Below are positions 16,528 to 24,991 of a stretch of 56,041 bases of DNA, in pieces. Origin of the DNA: Mycobacterium sp. E796 (lineage in GTDB: Bacteria > Actinomycetota > Actinomycetes > Mycobacteriales > Mycobacteriaceae); assembly GCF_001672815.1 (NCBI RefSeq), contig NZ_LZKK01000032.1, positions 1 through 56,041 on the forward strand, given 5' to 3'. Position 1 is the first letter of the stretch, and every line of letters starts with the position of its first letter. Position numbers and translations under genes: made by a program. The notes beneath the pieces are model-generated. The model saw only the letters and a list, made by a program, of their open reading frames with translations. It was not told the origin of the DNA and did not search any database.

Positions 16528-16899
16528 ATGCAACGTTGCGGGGAACAGGAACTGACAGCGAAAAAGCACGCGGCGCTGAACCGGTTGAAGACGGTTCGGG
16601 GTCACCTTGACGGGATCATCCGGATGGTGGAGTCCGACGCGTACTGCGTGGACGTGATGAAGCAGATCTCGGCGGTGCAGTCCTCGTTGGAGCGGGCGAA
16701 TCGGGTGATGCTGCACAACCACCTGGAGACCTGCTTTTCGACGGCGGTGCTGGACGGGCGCGGGCAAGCCGCGATCGACGAGCTGGTCGACGCGCTCAAG
16801 TTCACGCCGGCATTGACCGGCCCGCAGGCGCACCTGGGCGGCGCCGCGGTGGGTGAACCAACGAATGAGGCTCCGGCGACGACGGCGGGCCCGAGATGA
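16528..16899 (+). CDS. csoR: Copper-sensing transcriptional repressor CsoR
   Basis: 123 residues, all-alpha CsoR/RcnR fold (DUF156). The Cu(I) ligands are present with the right spacing: Cys40 (Y-C-V-D-V-M-K-Q-I), His65 and Cys69 (H-N-H-L-E-T-C), corresponding to C36/H61/C65 of M. tuberculosis CsoR. Without copper the protein represses; Cu(I) binding releases DNA. ATG 16528 fits both the alignment and the leaderless -10 box TATGCT. It heads the operon csoR - DUF1490 - ctpV, the order known from M. tuberculosis Rv0967-Rv0969. The C-terminal tail of about 35 residues is Ala/Pro/Thr-rich and probably disordered. Confidence 0.95.
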   Translation: MQRCGEQELTAKKHAALNRLKTVRGHLDGIIRMVESDAYCVDVMKQISAVQSSLERANRVMLHNHLETCFSTAVLDGRGQAAIDELVDALKFTPALTGPQAHLGGAAVGEPTNEAPATTAGPR

Positions 16900-16951
16900 C
16901 GAAGTACACGCACCTCGGTGACGGGGCGACGACAGAAAGGGAACGTTCGAG

Positions 16952-17230
16952 ATGATCGCGTTGCATGGATTCGTGGCCAAAGCGGTCCCCACCGTGGTGA
17001 CTGGTGCGGTCGGGGTCGCCGCGTACGGGGCGACACGCAAGGCGGTGGCGAAGTTTCCGCTGCGCGCCGCGACCGTAACCGTCACCGCCTGGGGCATGCG
17101 GGTCGCCCGGGAGGCCGAGCGCAAGGCCGGCGAGGGTGCGGAACGGGCTCGACTGACGGCGGCCGATGTGATCGCCGAGGCCAAAGAGCGCCTCGGAGAG
17201 GACGTCTCGCCCGTTGCGGTGACGGACTAG
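16952..17230 (+). CDS. DUF1490 family protein (Rv0968-like)
   Basis: 92 residues. The N-terminal half has a hydrophobic stretch ([16 protein letters not shown]) that may be membrane-embedded; the C-terminal half is an amphipathic, charged helix ([16 protein letters not shown] region). It matches the small DUF1490 protein that lies between csoR and ctpV in mycobacteria. Function is not established; a role in copper handling is inferred from the operon. ATG 16952 has an AAAGGGAAC site upstream. It is 52 bp after csoR and 7 bp before ctpV. Confidence 0.88.
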   Translation: MIALHGFVAKAVPTVVTGAVGVAAYGATRKAVAKFPLRAATVTVTAWGMRVAREAERKAGEGAERARLTAADVIAEAKERLGEDVSPVAVTD

Positions 17231-17237
17231 CGCGGCG

Positions 17238-19640
17238 ATGGCCACTGATACTCTGTGCGACCCCGACGTCGCACTCAGAGTCCTGTCCGACGCCGCGGGC
17301 CGGATGCGCGTGCACGCCAGCGGATTTCGCTTCGACGCGGTGCGCGCCGTAGCGATCGAGGACATGGTCGGCAAGGTGGCCGGCGTGCGCGCGGTGTACG
17401 CCTATCCGCGGACGGCGTCGGTGGTGGTCTTGTATTCGCGCGAGGACTGCGACACCGCGGCGGTCTTGTCGGCGATTGCCGATGCCGAGCAGATCCCGGT
17501 CGAATTGGTGCCCGCGCGTGCCCCATATTCGGCGGACGCCGCCAATCCCGGTGTGGTTCGCACGATTACCGGCGGCATCCGTCGTTTCTTGGCTGGTGCG
17601 TCGGACGACAAGCCGGTGGCAAGTGGCGGCTGTGGCCAGGGACCGGTCTCGTCGTGCCATGCGTCGCCGGGCGAGGACAGCAGACAACAGCAGCGAAAGT
17701 GGCTGCGGCGCGTCTGGCTTGCCGTGCCGCTGGGGCTGGTGTCATTCGGCGTGATGACGTTTTTCCCCGCGTACTCGTGGGCGAGGTGGGTGGCCTTCGC
17801 CGCGACCGTACCGGTCCAATTCGTCTCTGGCTGGCCGATTCTCAAGGGGGCGGTGCAGCAGGCGCGTGCGTTGAGCGCGAACATGGACACGCTGATCACG
17901 CTGGGCACCATGACCGCCTTCGGTTACTCGATCTATCAGTTGTTCACCGGCGGACCCGTGTACTTCGACACCGCGGCATTGATCAGCGCATCCGTGGTGT
18001 TGGGCCGCTATTTCGAGGCCAGGGCCACCGGCAAGGCGTCGGAGGCGATCAGCAAGCTGCTGGAGATGGGCGCCAAGGAGGCCTGCCTGCTCGTCGACGG
18101 CCAGGAGCTGCTCGTCTCAGTCGATCTCGTGCAAGTCGGCGACCTCGTACGGGTGCGGCCCGGGGAGAAGATCCCCGTCGACGGTGAGATCGTCGACGGG
18201 CGCGCGGCCGTCGACGAAGCGATGCTGACCGGCGAGTCTGTGCCGGTCGAGAAAACGGTGGGCGACCGGGTTGCGGGAGCAACGGTCAACGTCGACGGCC
18301 TGTTGACCGTGCGCGCCACCGCTGTCGGGGCCGACACCGCGCTGGCCCAGATCGTGCGTCTGGTTGAGCAGGCGCAGGGCGGCAAGGCTCCGGTACAGCG
18401 GATGGTCGACCGGGTTTCGGCAGTGTTCGTGCCGGCCGTCGTCGCTGTTGCGGTCGCGACGTTTGCCGGGTGGACGCTGTTCGCAGGAAACCCGTTGGGC
18501 GGCATGACCGCTGCGATCGCGGTGCTGATCACGGCATGTCCGTGTGCGCTCGGCCTGGCCACCCCTACGGCGATCACGGTCGGCACGGGTCGCGGCGCGG
18601 ACTTGGGAATCCTGGTCAAGGGCGGCGAGGTGCTCGAAGCGTCCAGGAAGATCGACACCGTGGTCTTCGACAAAACCGGCACCCTCACCCGCGCCCAAAT
18701 GCGACTCACGGACGTGATTCCCGGCAAGCGGCGCCAGCCGGATCCAGTGCTCAGGATCGCGGCCGCGGCCGAGTCGGGTTCCGAGCATCCGATCGGTGCG
18801 GCGATCGTCGCGGGCGCGCTCGAGCGGGGGTTGGAGATACCGCCCGCAACGGAATTCGCCAACCTTGCCGGGCACGGCGTCCGGGCCCAAATCGATGGCC
18901 AGGCCGTACTCGTCGGGAGGCGCAAGCTCATCGAGGATCATGGTTTGACGCTGCCCGAGCACCTCGCCACCGTCGCAGCGGAACTCGAAGAGCGCGGCCG
19001 CACTGCGGTATTCGTTGGCCGTGACGGTCAGGTTGTCGGTGTGCTCGCGGTGGCTGACACGATCAAAGATGACGCCGTCGACGTGGTGCGCCGGCTACAG
19101 GCCATGGGGCTGCAGGTGGCCATGATCACCGGCGACAACGCGCGCACCGCGGCCGCGATCGCGAAAGAGGTCGGCATCGACCGGGTGCTGGCCGAGGTGT
19201 TGCCCGAAGACAAGGTATCCGCGGTTCGGCTGCTGCAGGAAGGGGGCCATGTGGTCGCGATGGTGGGCGACGGCATCAACGACGCGCCCGCCCTTGTGCA
19301 GGCCGATCTGGGCATTGCTATCGGCACCGGAACCGACATCGCGATCGAGGCCTCGGACATCACCCTGATATCGGACCGGCTCGACGGCGTCGTGCAGGCG
19401 ATCGAGCTGTCGAGGCAGACCCTCCGCACGATCTATCAGAACCTCGGCTGGGCCTTCGGCTACAACACCGCCGCGATTCCCCTTGCCGCGCTCGGGTTGC
19501 TGAGCCCGGTCATCGCGGGCGCAGCGATGGGATTGTCCTCGGTCAGCGTGGTGACGAACTCGCTGCGGCTACGCCGCGTCGGCGCCGGCACCCGCCGGCA
19601 GCCCGAACCACACAGTCGACCCGCGCTCGCGTCCGCTTGA
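17238..19640 (+). CDS. ctpV: Copper-exporting P1B-type ATPase CtpV
   Basis: 800 residues. It has the P-type ATPase motifs in order: TGES 331-334 (actuator), membrane CPC 434-436 (Cu-binding, P1B-1 type), phosphorylation loop DKTGT 478-482, the SEHPIG motif of metal ATPases, TGDN and GDGIND. About eight membrane helices. The N-terminal 100 residues look like an HMA-fold domain but lack the C-x-x-C copper site; two other Cys (132 and 140, in [10 protein letters not shown]) could substitute. CtpV pumps Cu(I) out of the cytoplasm and belongs to the CsoR regulon in M. tuberculosis. It starts 7 bp after the DUF1490 gene. The convergent neighbour begins 21 bp after its stop. Confidence 0.94.
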   Translation: MATDTLCDPDVALRVLSDAAGRMRVHASGFRFDAVRAVAIEDMVGKVAGVRAVYAYPRTASVVVLYSREDCDTAAVLSAIADAEQIPVELVPARAPYSADAANPGVVRTITGGIRRFLAGASDDKPVASGGCGQGPVSSCHASPGEDSRQQQRKWLRRVWLAVPLGLVSFGVMTFFPAYSWARWVAFAATVPVQFVSGWPILKGAVQQARALSANMDTLITLGTMTAFGYSIYQLFTGGPVYFDTAALISASVVLGRYFEARATGKASEAISKLLEMGAKEACLLVDGQELLVSVDLVQVGDLVRVRPGEKIPVDGEIVDGRAAVDEAMLTGESVPVEKTVGDRVAGATVNVDGLLTVRATAVGADTALAQIVRLVEQAQGGKAPVQRMVDRVSAVFVPAVVAVAVATFAGWTLFAGNPLGGMTAAIAVLITACPCALGLATPTAITVGTGRGADLGILVKGGEVLEASRKIDTVVFDKTGTLTRAQMRLTDVIPGKRRQPDPVLRIAAAAESGSEHPIGAAIVAGALERGLEIPPATEFANLAGHGVRAQIDGQAVLVGRRKLIEDHGLTLPEHLATVAAELEERGRTAVFVGRDGQVVGVLAVADTIKDDAVDVVRRLQAMGLQVAMITGDNARTAAAIAKEVGIDRVLAEVLPEDKVSAVRLLQEGGHVVAMVGDGINDAPALVQADLGIAIGTGTDIAIEASDITLISDRLDGVVQAIELSRQTLRTIYQNLGWAFGYNTAAIPLAALGLLSPVIAGAAMGLSSVSVVTNSLRLRRVGAGTRRQPEPHSRPALASA

Positions 19641-19661
19641 TGTAATACGTTCTGCTGCCGA

Positions 19662-20240
19662 CTATCTACGTGGACCCATCATGCCGCCGGGCCCCATCAT
19701 GCAGCCGCCCATCATCTGCTGCATCATCGCGGGCATACCCTGCTCGACGAACCCGGTTACCTCCCGCGCGTGCGCGCGGATGGCGTCGGTGAGAGCAGGA
19801 TCTTCGGAAGTCTCCTCGACGACCACACCCGTTGCGGAGAGGGTGAATTGGCGGCGATAGCCGCTAGCGTGGCGAAACAGCGTCGGCAGGCTCTGGCTCA
19901 TGCAACTGACCTCCGTCCCTTGATCGAGGTGGGCGTACATGCTCGAAACATGCGCCTGCAGTTGCGCGGCGAGCTCCGGTGCGTTCGATTGGGTGGTGGT
20001 GCGCACGCCGCCGGGAATCTCTTCCACTGTGCGGCTGATTTCGCGGTGCCGCATGAACATTTCCATGTATCGGCTCATGTCCACCGAACCGGCACCCATG
20101 AAGCCGCATCCGTTGGTGAGCCGAAGATCCATAGACGGCGGCGCGACCACGCTGCGGCGGACCGCCTGCAGGCCCAACAGACCGCCTGCGCCGAGCGCGC
20201 CGAGCGCGGCGAGTCCCGCCCGTCGGGTGAATTTGACCAT
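19662..20240 (-). CDS. Exported Met-rich protein next to ctpV, function unknown
   Basis: 192 residues with a basic, hydrophobic N-terminus (VKFTRRAGLAALGALGAGGL) resembling a signal or anchor sequence with a weak twin-arginine-like RR. The mature part has a Met/Arg-rich segment (M-S-R-Y-M-E-M-F-M-R-H), two single Cys, and a C-terminal tail M-M-Q-Q-M-M-G-G-C-M-M-G-P-G-G-M-M-G-P. The Met/Cys clusters suggest extracytoplasmic copper(I) binding. I do not recognise a named family. It is convergent with ctpV and divergent from the small Met-rich gene at 20358, with a second CsoR-type palindrome (20321-20335) between them. Confidence 0.72.
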   Translation of the reverse strand: MVKFTRRAGLAALGALGAGGLLGLQAVRRSVVAPPSMDLRLTNGCGFMGAGSVDMSRYMEMFMRHREISRTVEEIPGGVRTTTQSNAPELAAQLQAHVSSMYAHLDQGTEVSCMSQSLPTLFRHASGYRRQFTLSATGVVVEETSEDPALTDAIRAHAREVTGFVEQGMPAMMQQMMGGCMMGPGGMMGPRR

Positions 20241-20320
20241 GTCCTAGCCTCCACATCCAGCCGGAGCCGCTTCGCCAAGCTGACCAGACGCACCGCCCCC
20301 ATGCTAGGGCCAATAGTCCC

Positions 20321-20335
20321 TACCCCCGAGGGGTA
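20321..20335 (+). promoter_or_regulatory. Second CsoR/RicR-type palindrome
   Basis: TACCCC-CGA-GGGGTA is a perfect 6-3-6 inverted repeat, matching the TACCC...GGGTA core of mycobacterial copper-repressor operators. It lies 22 bp before the ATG at 20358 and about 80 bp before the divergent gene starting at 20240. It implies copper control of one or both Met-rich proteins. Confidence 0.68.
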
Positions 20336-20357
20336 TATGTGTGCAATCCTTCGAGGC

Positions 20358-20750
20358 ATGACGGACACACCTGAATCCACGATCGAACCGACCACCGTGA
20401 GTGAGCAACCCCGCTACGACAACCGATTCGGCGGCCCCAGCCGCCTGGGCCAAGCCGCGGCGTGGGTAATCATCGTCGCCGGTGTGGTGTTCGTCGTCGG
20501 GTCGATTTTCTTCTGGGGCTTGCTCTTGGGCGCCCACTCCGGCTGGCACCGGGGCTATTACGGCGGCCACGAGGGCAGTTGCCCCATGATGGGCTCGGGC
20601 GGCGGAATGGGCGGCATGGGCGGGATGATGGGCCCGGGCGGAACGGGCGGAATGATGGGCCCGGGCGGGACGGGCGGAATGATGGGGCCGGGCGGAATGA
20701 TGGGCCCCTCACAAACGCCCGCTCCGGCGCCTTCCACGCCGCACTCCTAG
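20358..20750 (+). CDS. Small membrane protein with GGMMGP repeats
   Basis: 130 residues: a hydrophilic N-terminus (1-33), one membrane helix (about 34-58), a His/Cys-containing segment (H-S-G-W-H-R-G-Y-Y-G-G-H-E-G-S-C-P-M-M) and a tail built from G-G-M-M-G-P-G-G-T repeats (about 88-116). The tail has about 15 Met residues and looks like a low-complexity Cu(I)-binding region on the outer side of the membrane. The ATG at 20358 is preceded by a GAGG site, and a CsoR-type palindrome lies 22 bp upstream. A copper scavenging or buffering role is inferred; no named family was recognised. PknE converges from the right with 6 bp between stops. Confidence 0.72.
   Translation: MTDTPESTIEPTTVSEQPRYDNRFGGPSRLGQAAAWVIIVAGVVFVVGSIFFWGLLLGAHSGWHRGYYGGHEGSCPMMGSGGGMGGMGGMMGPGGTGGMMGPGGTGGMMGPGGMMGPSQTPAPAPSTPHS
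20619..20706 (+). repeat. In-gene 27-bp tandem repeats encoding GGMMGPGGT
   Basis: Three copies of a 27-bp unit (starting at 20619, 20646 and 20673, the last one changed at its end) code for the Met-rich tail. Copies differ only at third positions and in the last unit, so copy-number change by slippage is likely between strains. Confidence 0.75.
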
Positions 20751-20756
20751 CGCGAA

Positions 20757-22577
20757 CTAGCCGAGCAGCTTGGTGAGCCAGGTCGGATCCTGATAGTTCA
20801 CCGACCTGGTGCCGTCCCACACGAACGGGGTGCCGGTGGCGTTGAGTCCGGTGAGCGTCGCGTCCCCGGCGGCGGCCTTGGCCTTGCCGGTGCCGACGTC
20901 GTCGCCGCCCTTGATGCAATCGATCACGCTGGCGTCGACGCCGACGGTCTTGGCCAGCTGGGCCAGTTCGCCGTCGGTGCGGTCCTCGGGGGCGTCCTCG
21001 GCGGGCTGAAAGTTGCTGGCGAACAGACCGGAGTAGAAGTTCATGTACAGCTTCGGATCATCCTGCGCCGCAACACAATACGTCGCCGCCACCGCGCGAG
21101 AGGAGTAATTCTTGCTGTGCGACTTGTCGTCGAGGAAGTTGAGCAGGTGATAGCGCACCGCCAGCTTCTTGCTGTTGACGGCGCTGTCGATGTCACCGGC
21201 GTTCGACCGGATGAAGCTGCCGCACGGCGGGCAGATCGGCTCGTTGAAAATGTCGATCGTCGTCGGTGCGGCCGAGCTGCCCACGGAGACACCGTCATCG
21301 AGCACCTTGAGCTCCACCGCGTCCGGCGGAGGCGCCGCCGACGTCGGCGTGGAGGACCGGGCGGACGGGGACGACGACTGCCACGGGTGGGCGGCAACGA
21401 TGACCAACCCGACCACCACGGCCACCACGACCGCCACGACGACGCCGATCCACAGCCAGGGCTTGCGGCTGCTCTGGGGCGGCTGTCCCCAGAGCGGTGC
21501 GCCGACGCTGCCCATGTCGCCCGTGCCCCAGGTGGGAGTGCCGGGCCACCCCGTCGGCTGCGGCATCGGTGCCCCGGGAGCCGATCCGGTGGTCCACCGG
21601 GGTGCCTGAGGGGGTGCCTGGTTCGCCATTGCGGGCGGCGGCATGGCGGCGGCAAAACCGCTGGGCTGCTGGCCGGCGAACGCGGCGGGCAGCTTCGCCA
21701 CCTGACTGCGCTCCAAAATGTCGGTGGCCCGATCCTGATCGGGCGTGGCCAGCGCGGCATACGCGGCCGCCGACAGATCACCACACGTGGCGTAGCGCGC
21801 CGCGGGATCCTTGGCCATGCCGCGGGCGATGACGGCGTCGAAAGCGACCGGGATGCTCGGGCGCGCGGCGCTGGGGCGTGGGATCGGCTGGTTGAGGTGG
21901 GCCCCCATCACTCCGATCGTGTCTCCCGTGTACGGCGGGGTGCCCGTCAGGCACTCATACAAGACGCAGGCCAACGCGTAGATGTCGGCCCGATAGGTGA
22001 CCTCGCCATCGCTGAACCGCTCCGGGGCCATGTATTTGACCGTGCCCACGGTGGTGCCGAACGTCGTCAACTTCTCGTCGGACGTGGCGCTGGCGATGCC
22101 GAAATCCACGAGGTACGCGAAATCGTCTGCGCTGACGAGGATGTTCTCCGGTTTCACGTCGCGATGCATCACTCCGGCGGCGTGCGCCGCGTCGAGCGCC
22201 GAGCCGATCTGGCGCACGATCGCCACCGCCCGCGGCGGGGACAGCGGCCCGAAACGGCTCAGCGTCGCGGCCAGGTTCTTGCCGTCGATCAGGCGCATGT
22301 CCACATAGAGCTGACCGTCGATCTCGCCGAAGTCGTGGATCGGCACGACGTGCGGTTCCTGCAGCCGCCCCGCGGTGCGGGCCTCGCGCTGCATGCGCGA
22401 GCGGAAGACCGGATCGCTGGACAGCGTCTGCGACATCAGCTTGAGCGCCACGATGCGTTCCCGCACCGTGTCCTCGGCCTCGTAGACGTCGCCCATGCCG
22501 CCGCGGCCGACCAGCCGCCGCAGCCGATACGGCCCGAACTGCGAGCCCTCCCGCGAATCCGCGGTCGTGTCACCCAT
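20757..22577 (-). CDS. pknE: Ser/Thr protein kinase PknE with DsbA-like ectodomain
   Basis: 606 residues. The kinase domain (about 12-275) has the glycine loop GRGGMG, the VAIK-type Lys, HRDVKPEN, DFG and APE motifs. A Pro-rich linker follows, one membrane helix (W-L-W-I-G-V-V-V-A-V-V-V-A-V-V-V-G-L) and an extracellular thioredoxin/DsbA-like domain with the active-site C-P-P-C. From memory this architecture and long sequence stretches match M. tuberculosis PknE (Rv1743), reported to respond to nitric oxide stress and affect host-cell death. ATG 22577 is chosen because GAGGAG lies 6 nt upstream; longer frames start with unrelated sequence. It lies among copper genes here, so an oxidative or copper-linked signal is a reasonable hypothesis. 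Confidence 0.93.
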   Translation of the reverse strand: MGDTTADSREGSQFGPYRLRRLVGRGGMGDVYEAEDTVRERIVALKLMSQTLSSDPVFRSRMQREARTAGRLQEPHVVPIHDFGEIDGQLYVDMRLIDGKNLAATLSRFGPLSPPRAVAIVRQIGSALDAAHAAGVMHRDVKPENILVSADDFAYLVDFGIASATSDEKLTTFGTTVGTVKYMAPERFSDGEVTYRADIYALACVLYECLTGTPPYTGDTIGVMGAHLNQPIPRPSAARPSIPVAFDAVIARGMAKDPAARYATCGDLSAAAYAALATPDQDRATDILERSQVAKLPAAFAGQQPSGFAAAMPPPAMANQAPPQAPRWTTGSAPGAPMPQPTGWPGTPTWGTGDMGSVGAPLWGQPPQSSRKPWLWIGVVVAVVVAVVVGLVIVAAHPWQSSSPSARSSTPTSAAPPPDAVELKVLDDGVSVGSSAAPTTIDIFNEPICPPCGSFIRSNAGDIDSAVNSKKLAVRYHLLNFLDDKSHSKNYSSRAVAATYCVAAQDDPKLYMNFYSGLFASNFQPAEDAPEDRTDGELAQLAKTVGVDASVIDCIKGGDDVGTGKAKAAAGDATLTGLNATGTPFVWDGTRSVNYQDPTWLTKLLG

Positions 22578-22737
22578 CGCCGACTCCTCACCCGCCGCCA
22601 CGCGCCGCAAAACCCACACCGAAGCGCGGCGTGCCAGGCATAAGGCTAATGGTTCGGGCAACCGCGGGGCACGCCGAATTGCCAGAAAGCCAGCTAATTC
22701 CCGGTCGGCTGGCTACGAACTCCGGGGTGGGCGGGGA

Positions 22738-23076
22738 TCACCGGCATTCCTCGTCGCCGGTCTTTTCGCTGAGCCCCTCCCGTGACAGCGCCCGGACGAA
22801 GCCGTAGGCCTGCATGCCCGCCGGGCCGGGATTTCTGACGATCCAGTCGTTGATCTTTCCCAGGGCGGAAGCCAAATCGTCACGCCTGACCCGGATCAGG
22901 TAGGTCTTGCGGTCGTCCTGCGGATCGTCGATCGACTCGGCGACGGCGACGGGGTTGCGGAACGCGTAGGCGATCCCGTGCACGGAATCGTTGTTCAGCG
23001 CCCATTGCAGCTCGCTGGGCCGCAGCCGGTTCACCGCCAGGTTGCGGTATTCGTCCTCGCCGTTTGAGTCGCTCAC
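22738..23076 (-). CDS. Conserved hypothetical protein
   Basis: 112 residues from GTG 23076, which follows an AGGAGG site at a rather long 12 nt. No signal peptide or membrane segment; the protein is acidic and polar and seems to be a single alpha/beta domain (L-A-V-N-R-L-R-P-S-E-L-Q-W-A-L-N-N-D, then D-D-R-K-T-Y-L-I-R-V-R-R-D-D-L). I do not recognise the family. It lies 160 bp upstream of pknE on the same strand; I see no feature in that gap. An alternative start 26 codons upstream would add a segment with no clear similarity to a signal. Confidence 0.6.
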   Translation of the reverse strand: MSDSNGEDEYRNLAVNRLRPSELQWALNNDSVHGIAYAFRNPVAVAESIDDPQDDRKTYLIRVRRDDLASALGKINDWIVRNPGPAGMQAYGFVRALSREGLSEKTGDEECR

Positions 23077-23316
23077 GTCGCCGGCCAACCTCCTCTCTGT
23101 GCCCGCGAGAAGAAGTCGGACGGCGATGGACTGAAGATTGTGTCGCGCAGGCAATTCGATGAAATTTTCCCCAAGCTTTCATCATAGGAAGCACAGTGCG
23201 TCGCTGCATGCCGAGCGAGCGTCCAGCAATCGCGACGGCACTGACGCCGACCGGACGCGACGACGTAGAGTAACCGGCGAGGCAAACCAAGCTGTCTGCG
23301 CCGGCTGCGAGGACCC

Positions 23317-23805
23317 ATGACCGACGAACGCATCGAGACCCGCCGCACCATCGGAGCCCCGGCCGCCGACATCTTCGCGGTGCTGTGCGACCCGCAGGGC
23401 CACGTGTCCATCGACTCCTCGGGCATGCTCCAGGACGCCGAGGGTGACCCGGTGACGGGCGTCGGCGACAGCTTCGTGGTGCACATGGACCGGGAGTCGC
23501 TCAACGACTACCCGCAGCTCGGCAAATACGACGTCACGGTCGACATCAAGGAGTTCGAGAAAGACCGGCTAATTTCGTGGACGATTCTCGGCCAGATCCG
23601 CCCCCAGATCGGCCACGTCTACGGCTACCGGCTCGAGCCGGCCGACGACGGCGCGTCCACCGTGGTCACCTCGTTCTACGACTGGTCGAACATCGACCCG
23701 CAGTGGCGCGACGCCGGGATTTTTCCGGTGCTCTCCGAGGGTGCGCTGCGGGCAACCCTGGGCATTCTCGACCGGACGGTCCGCCGAGGCTATTCCCGGG
23801 GCTGA
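23317..23805 (+). CDS. SRPBCC (START/polyketide cyclase-like) family protein
   Basis: 162 residues with the helix-grip layout of SRPBCC proteins: opening ETRRTIGAPAADIFAVLCDP, central beta strands (V-T-V-D-I-K-E-F-E-K-D-R-L-I-S-W-T-I) and a long C-terminal helix (E-G-A-L-R-A-T-L-G-I-L-D-R-T-V-R). Such proteins bind hydrophobic ligands or act as cyclases/hydrolases; the ligand here is unknown. ATG 23317 follows a GAGG site. A TAGAGT box about 50 bp upstream is a possible -10. It converges on the RibD-like gene with 8 bp between stops. Confidence 0.82.
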   Translation: MTDERIETRRTIGAPAADIFAVLCDPQGHVSIDSSGMLQDAEGDPVTGVGDSFVVHMDRESLNDYPQLGKYDVTVDIKEFEKDRLISWTILGQIRPQIGHVYGYRLEPADDGASTVVTSFYDWSNIDPQWRDAGIFPVLSEGALRATLGILDRTVRRGYSRG

Positions 23806-23813
23806 CCGCCCGC

Positions 23814-24500
23814 TCAGCGGCGATACTTCAGGAACACGTAGTCGTCGTAGGCCAAGGCATGCTCAAGCCGCATCTCGACCGGCACGGACAGCCGTGCGGG
23901 CCGCCGGGCGCCGACGGGCTGGCTCCCGGCGAGCTTGGGCGCCACCGTCACACAGATTTCGGTGACGGCGTCGGCCTCCACCAGCTCGTCGAGCAGGGTC
24001 GGGCCGCCCTCACACAGGACGCGGTCCATGCCCTGGGCGCGCAGCAGGCCGACGGCGCGCGCCACATCGACGGAGTCCTCGCCGGCCACCAGGATCCGCC
24101 GGCGCGCATCGTGGCGGGCGGCCGAGCGCGCGCAGGTCACCAGGATCGGGGGCTGGTCGGGATCGCTGAACAGCCTGGCGGGCAGGTTCCCCGTGCGGGT
24201 GATCACGGCGATCGGCGGCGGGGCGCCCCGGTGCGCGTCGACGAGCCGCACCGGGCCGTAGTTCTCGGCGCGCGCCGTCCCCGCGCCGACCAGAACCACG
24301 TCCGCGAAGCCGCGCAGGATCCTGAGCAGCCGTTGATCGGCGGGACAGGACAGCGGGCCGGCTCGACCGGTGAACGCCGCGGCACCGTCGGCGCTGAAGA
24401 TCATGTTGGCGCGCACGCCCGGTGGGGGATCGGCGTAGAACGACGCGAGTTCCGCGATGTCGCCGACGACGCCCACCCGTGGCGTCACCTCAGGCCTCAT
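23814..24500 (-). CDS. RibD C-terminal-domain pyrimidine reductase-like protein
   Basis: 228 residues. It has the dihydrofolate-reductase-like fold of RibD C-terminal domains: R-A-N-M-I-F-S-A-D-G-A-A-A (substrate-binding), A-D-V-V-L-V-G-A-G-T-A-R-A-E (NADPH), and V-L-C-E-G-G-P-T-L-L-D-E-L. It resembles M. tuberculosis Rv2671, a stand-alone RibD homologue. The riboflavin pathway reductase step or a DHFR-like activity is possible. I use ATG 24500, because the longer frame runs into the coding sequence of the upstream flavin reductase; the true overlap is 11 bp, suggesting coupled translation. With the flavin reductase and permease it forms a three-gene leftward unit. Confidence 0.82.
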   Translation of the reverse strand: MRPEVTPRVGVVGDIAELASFYADPPPGVRANMIFSADGAAAFTGRAGPLSCPADQRLLRILRGFADVVLVGAGTARAENYGPVRLVDAHRGAPPPIAVITRTGNLPARLFSDPDQPPILVTCARSAARHDARRRILVAGEDSVDVARAVGLLRAQGMDRVLCEGGPTLLDELVEADAVTEICVTVAPKLAGSQPVGARRPARLSVPVEMRLEHALAYDDYVFLKYRR

Positions 24501-24987
24501 GGCCCGGTTCCAGATGGCGGACGTCGCCGAAGGACACCCACTGCTCGAGTTCTCGCGGCGGTTGGCCGTCCACCGGTTCGAGCAGGTGCCCGACGTGGTC
24601 ACCGAGGCGGAAACGGTCGAGGATCTTGCTGGCGAACCAGGCGGCCGCGTCGTCGAGAATGGGCAGCTGCGCCGGGCCGCGATGCCACGAGCAGCGGTCG
24701 AACTTGTTGATCTCGTCGCCGGTCTGGCTGCCGAACAACTCCGCGACGCCGAGGTGCTCGTGGTCGAACACGTGCACGGCGAGGTGGCTGGCCCCGGCGG
24801 CCACCCGGAACGTGTGGTTCTTCGTGGACAAGCCGACCAAAAACCGCGGCGGGTGGATGCTGGTTTGGCTGGCGAAACCGACCAGGCAGCCGGCGTCGAC
24901 GCCGCCGGCGTGGGTGGTTACCACGAACATCGGATAGTTCAGCAGCGCCACCAGCTTTTCGAATGCGTCTGTTCCGGGCTCGGTCAC
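24490..24987 (-). CDS. Flavin reductase family protein (FMN-binding split barrel)
   Basis: 165 residues in the flavin reductase-like FMN-binding family: Y-P-M-F-V-V-T-T-H at the start, C-L-V-G-F-A-S-Q-T-S (FMN phosphate loop), P-P-R-F-L-V-G-L-S-T-K-N-H-T, and A-V-H-V-F-D in the core. Such proteins supply reduced flavin to a partner monooxygenase or act as stand-alone oxidoreductases. The gene overlaps the RibD-like gene by 11 bp and starts 4 bp after the permease stop. The close pairing with a RibD-like reductase suggests a flavin-related function, but the partner is not known. Confidence 0.83.
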   Translation of the reverse strand: MTEPGTDAFEKLVALLNYPMFVVTTHAGGVDAGCLVGFASQTSIHPPRFLVGLSTKNHTFRVAAGASHLAVHVFDHEHLGVAELFGSQTGDEINKFDRCSWHRGPAQLPILDDAAAWFASKILDRFRLGDHVGHLLEPVDGQPPRELEQWVSFGDVRHLEPGHEA

Positions 24988-24991
24988 CCGC

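Noticed and set aside
20619..20706. Tandem repeats considered as a CRISPR array
   Set aside because: Units abut without spacers and encode a regular GGMMGPGGT peptide repeat in frame.
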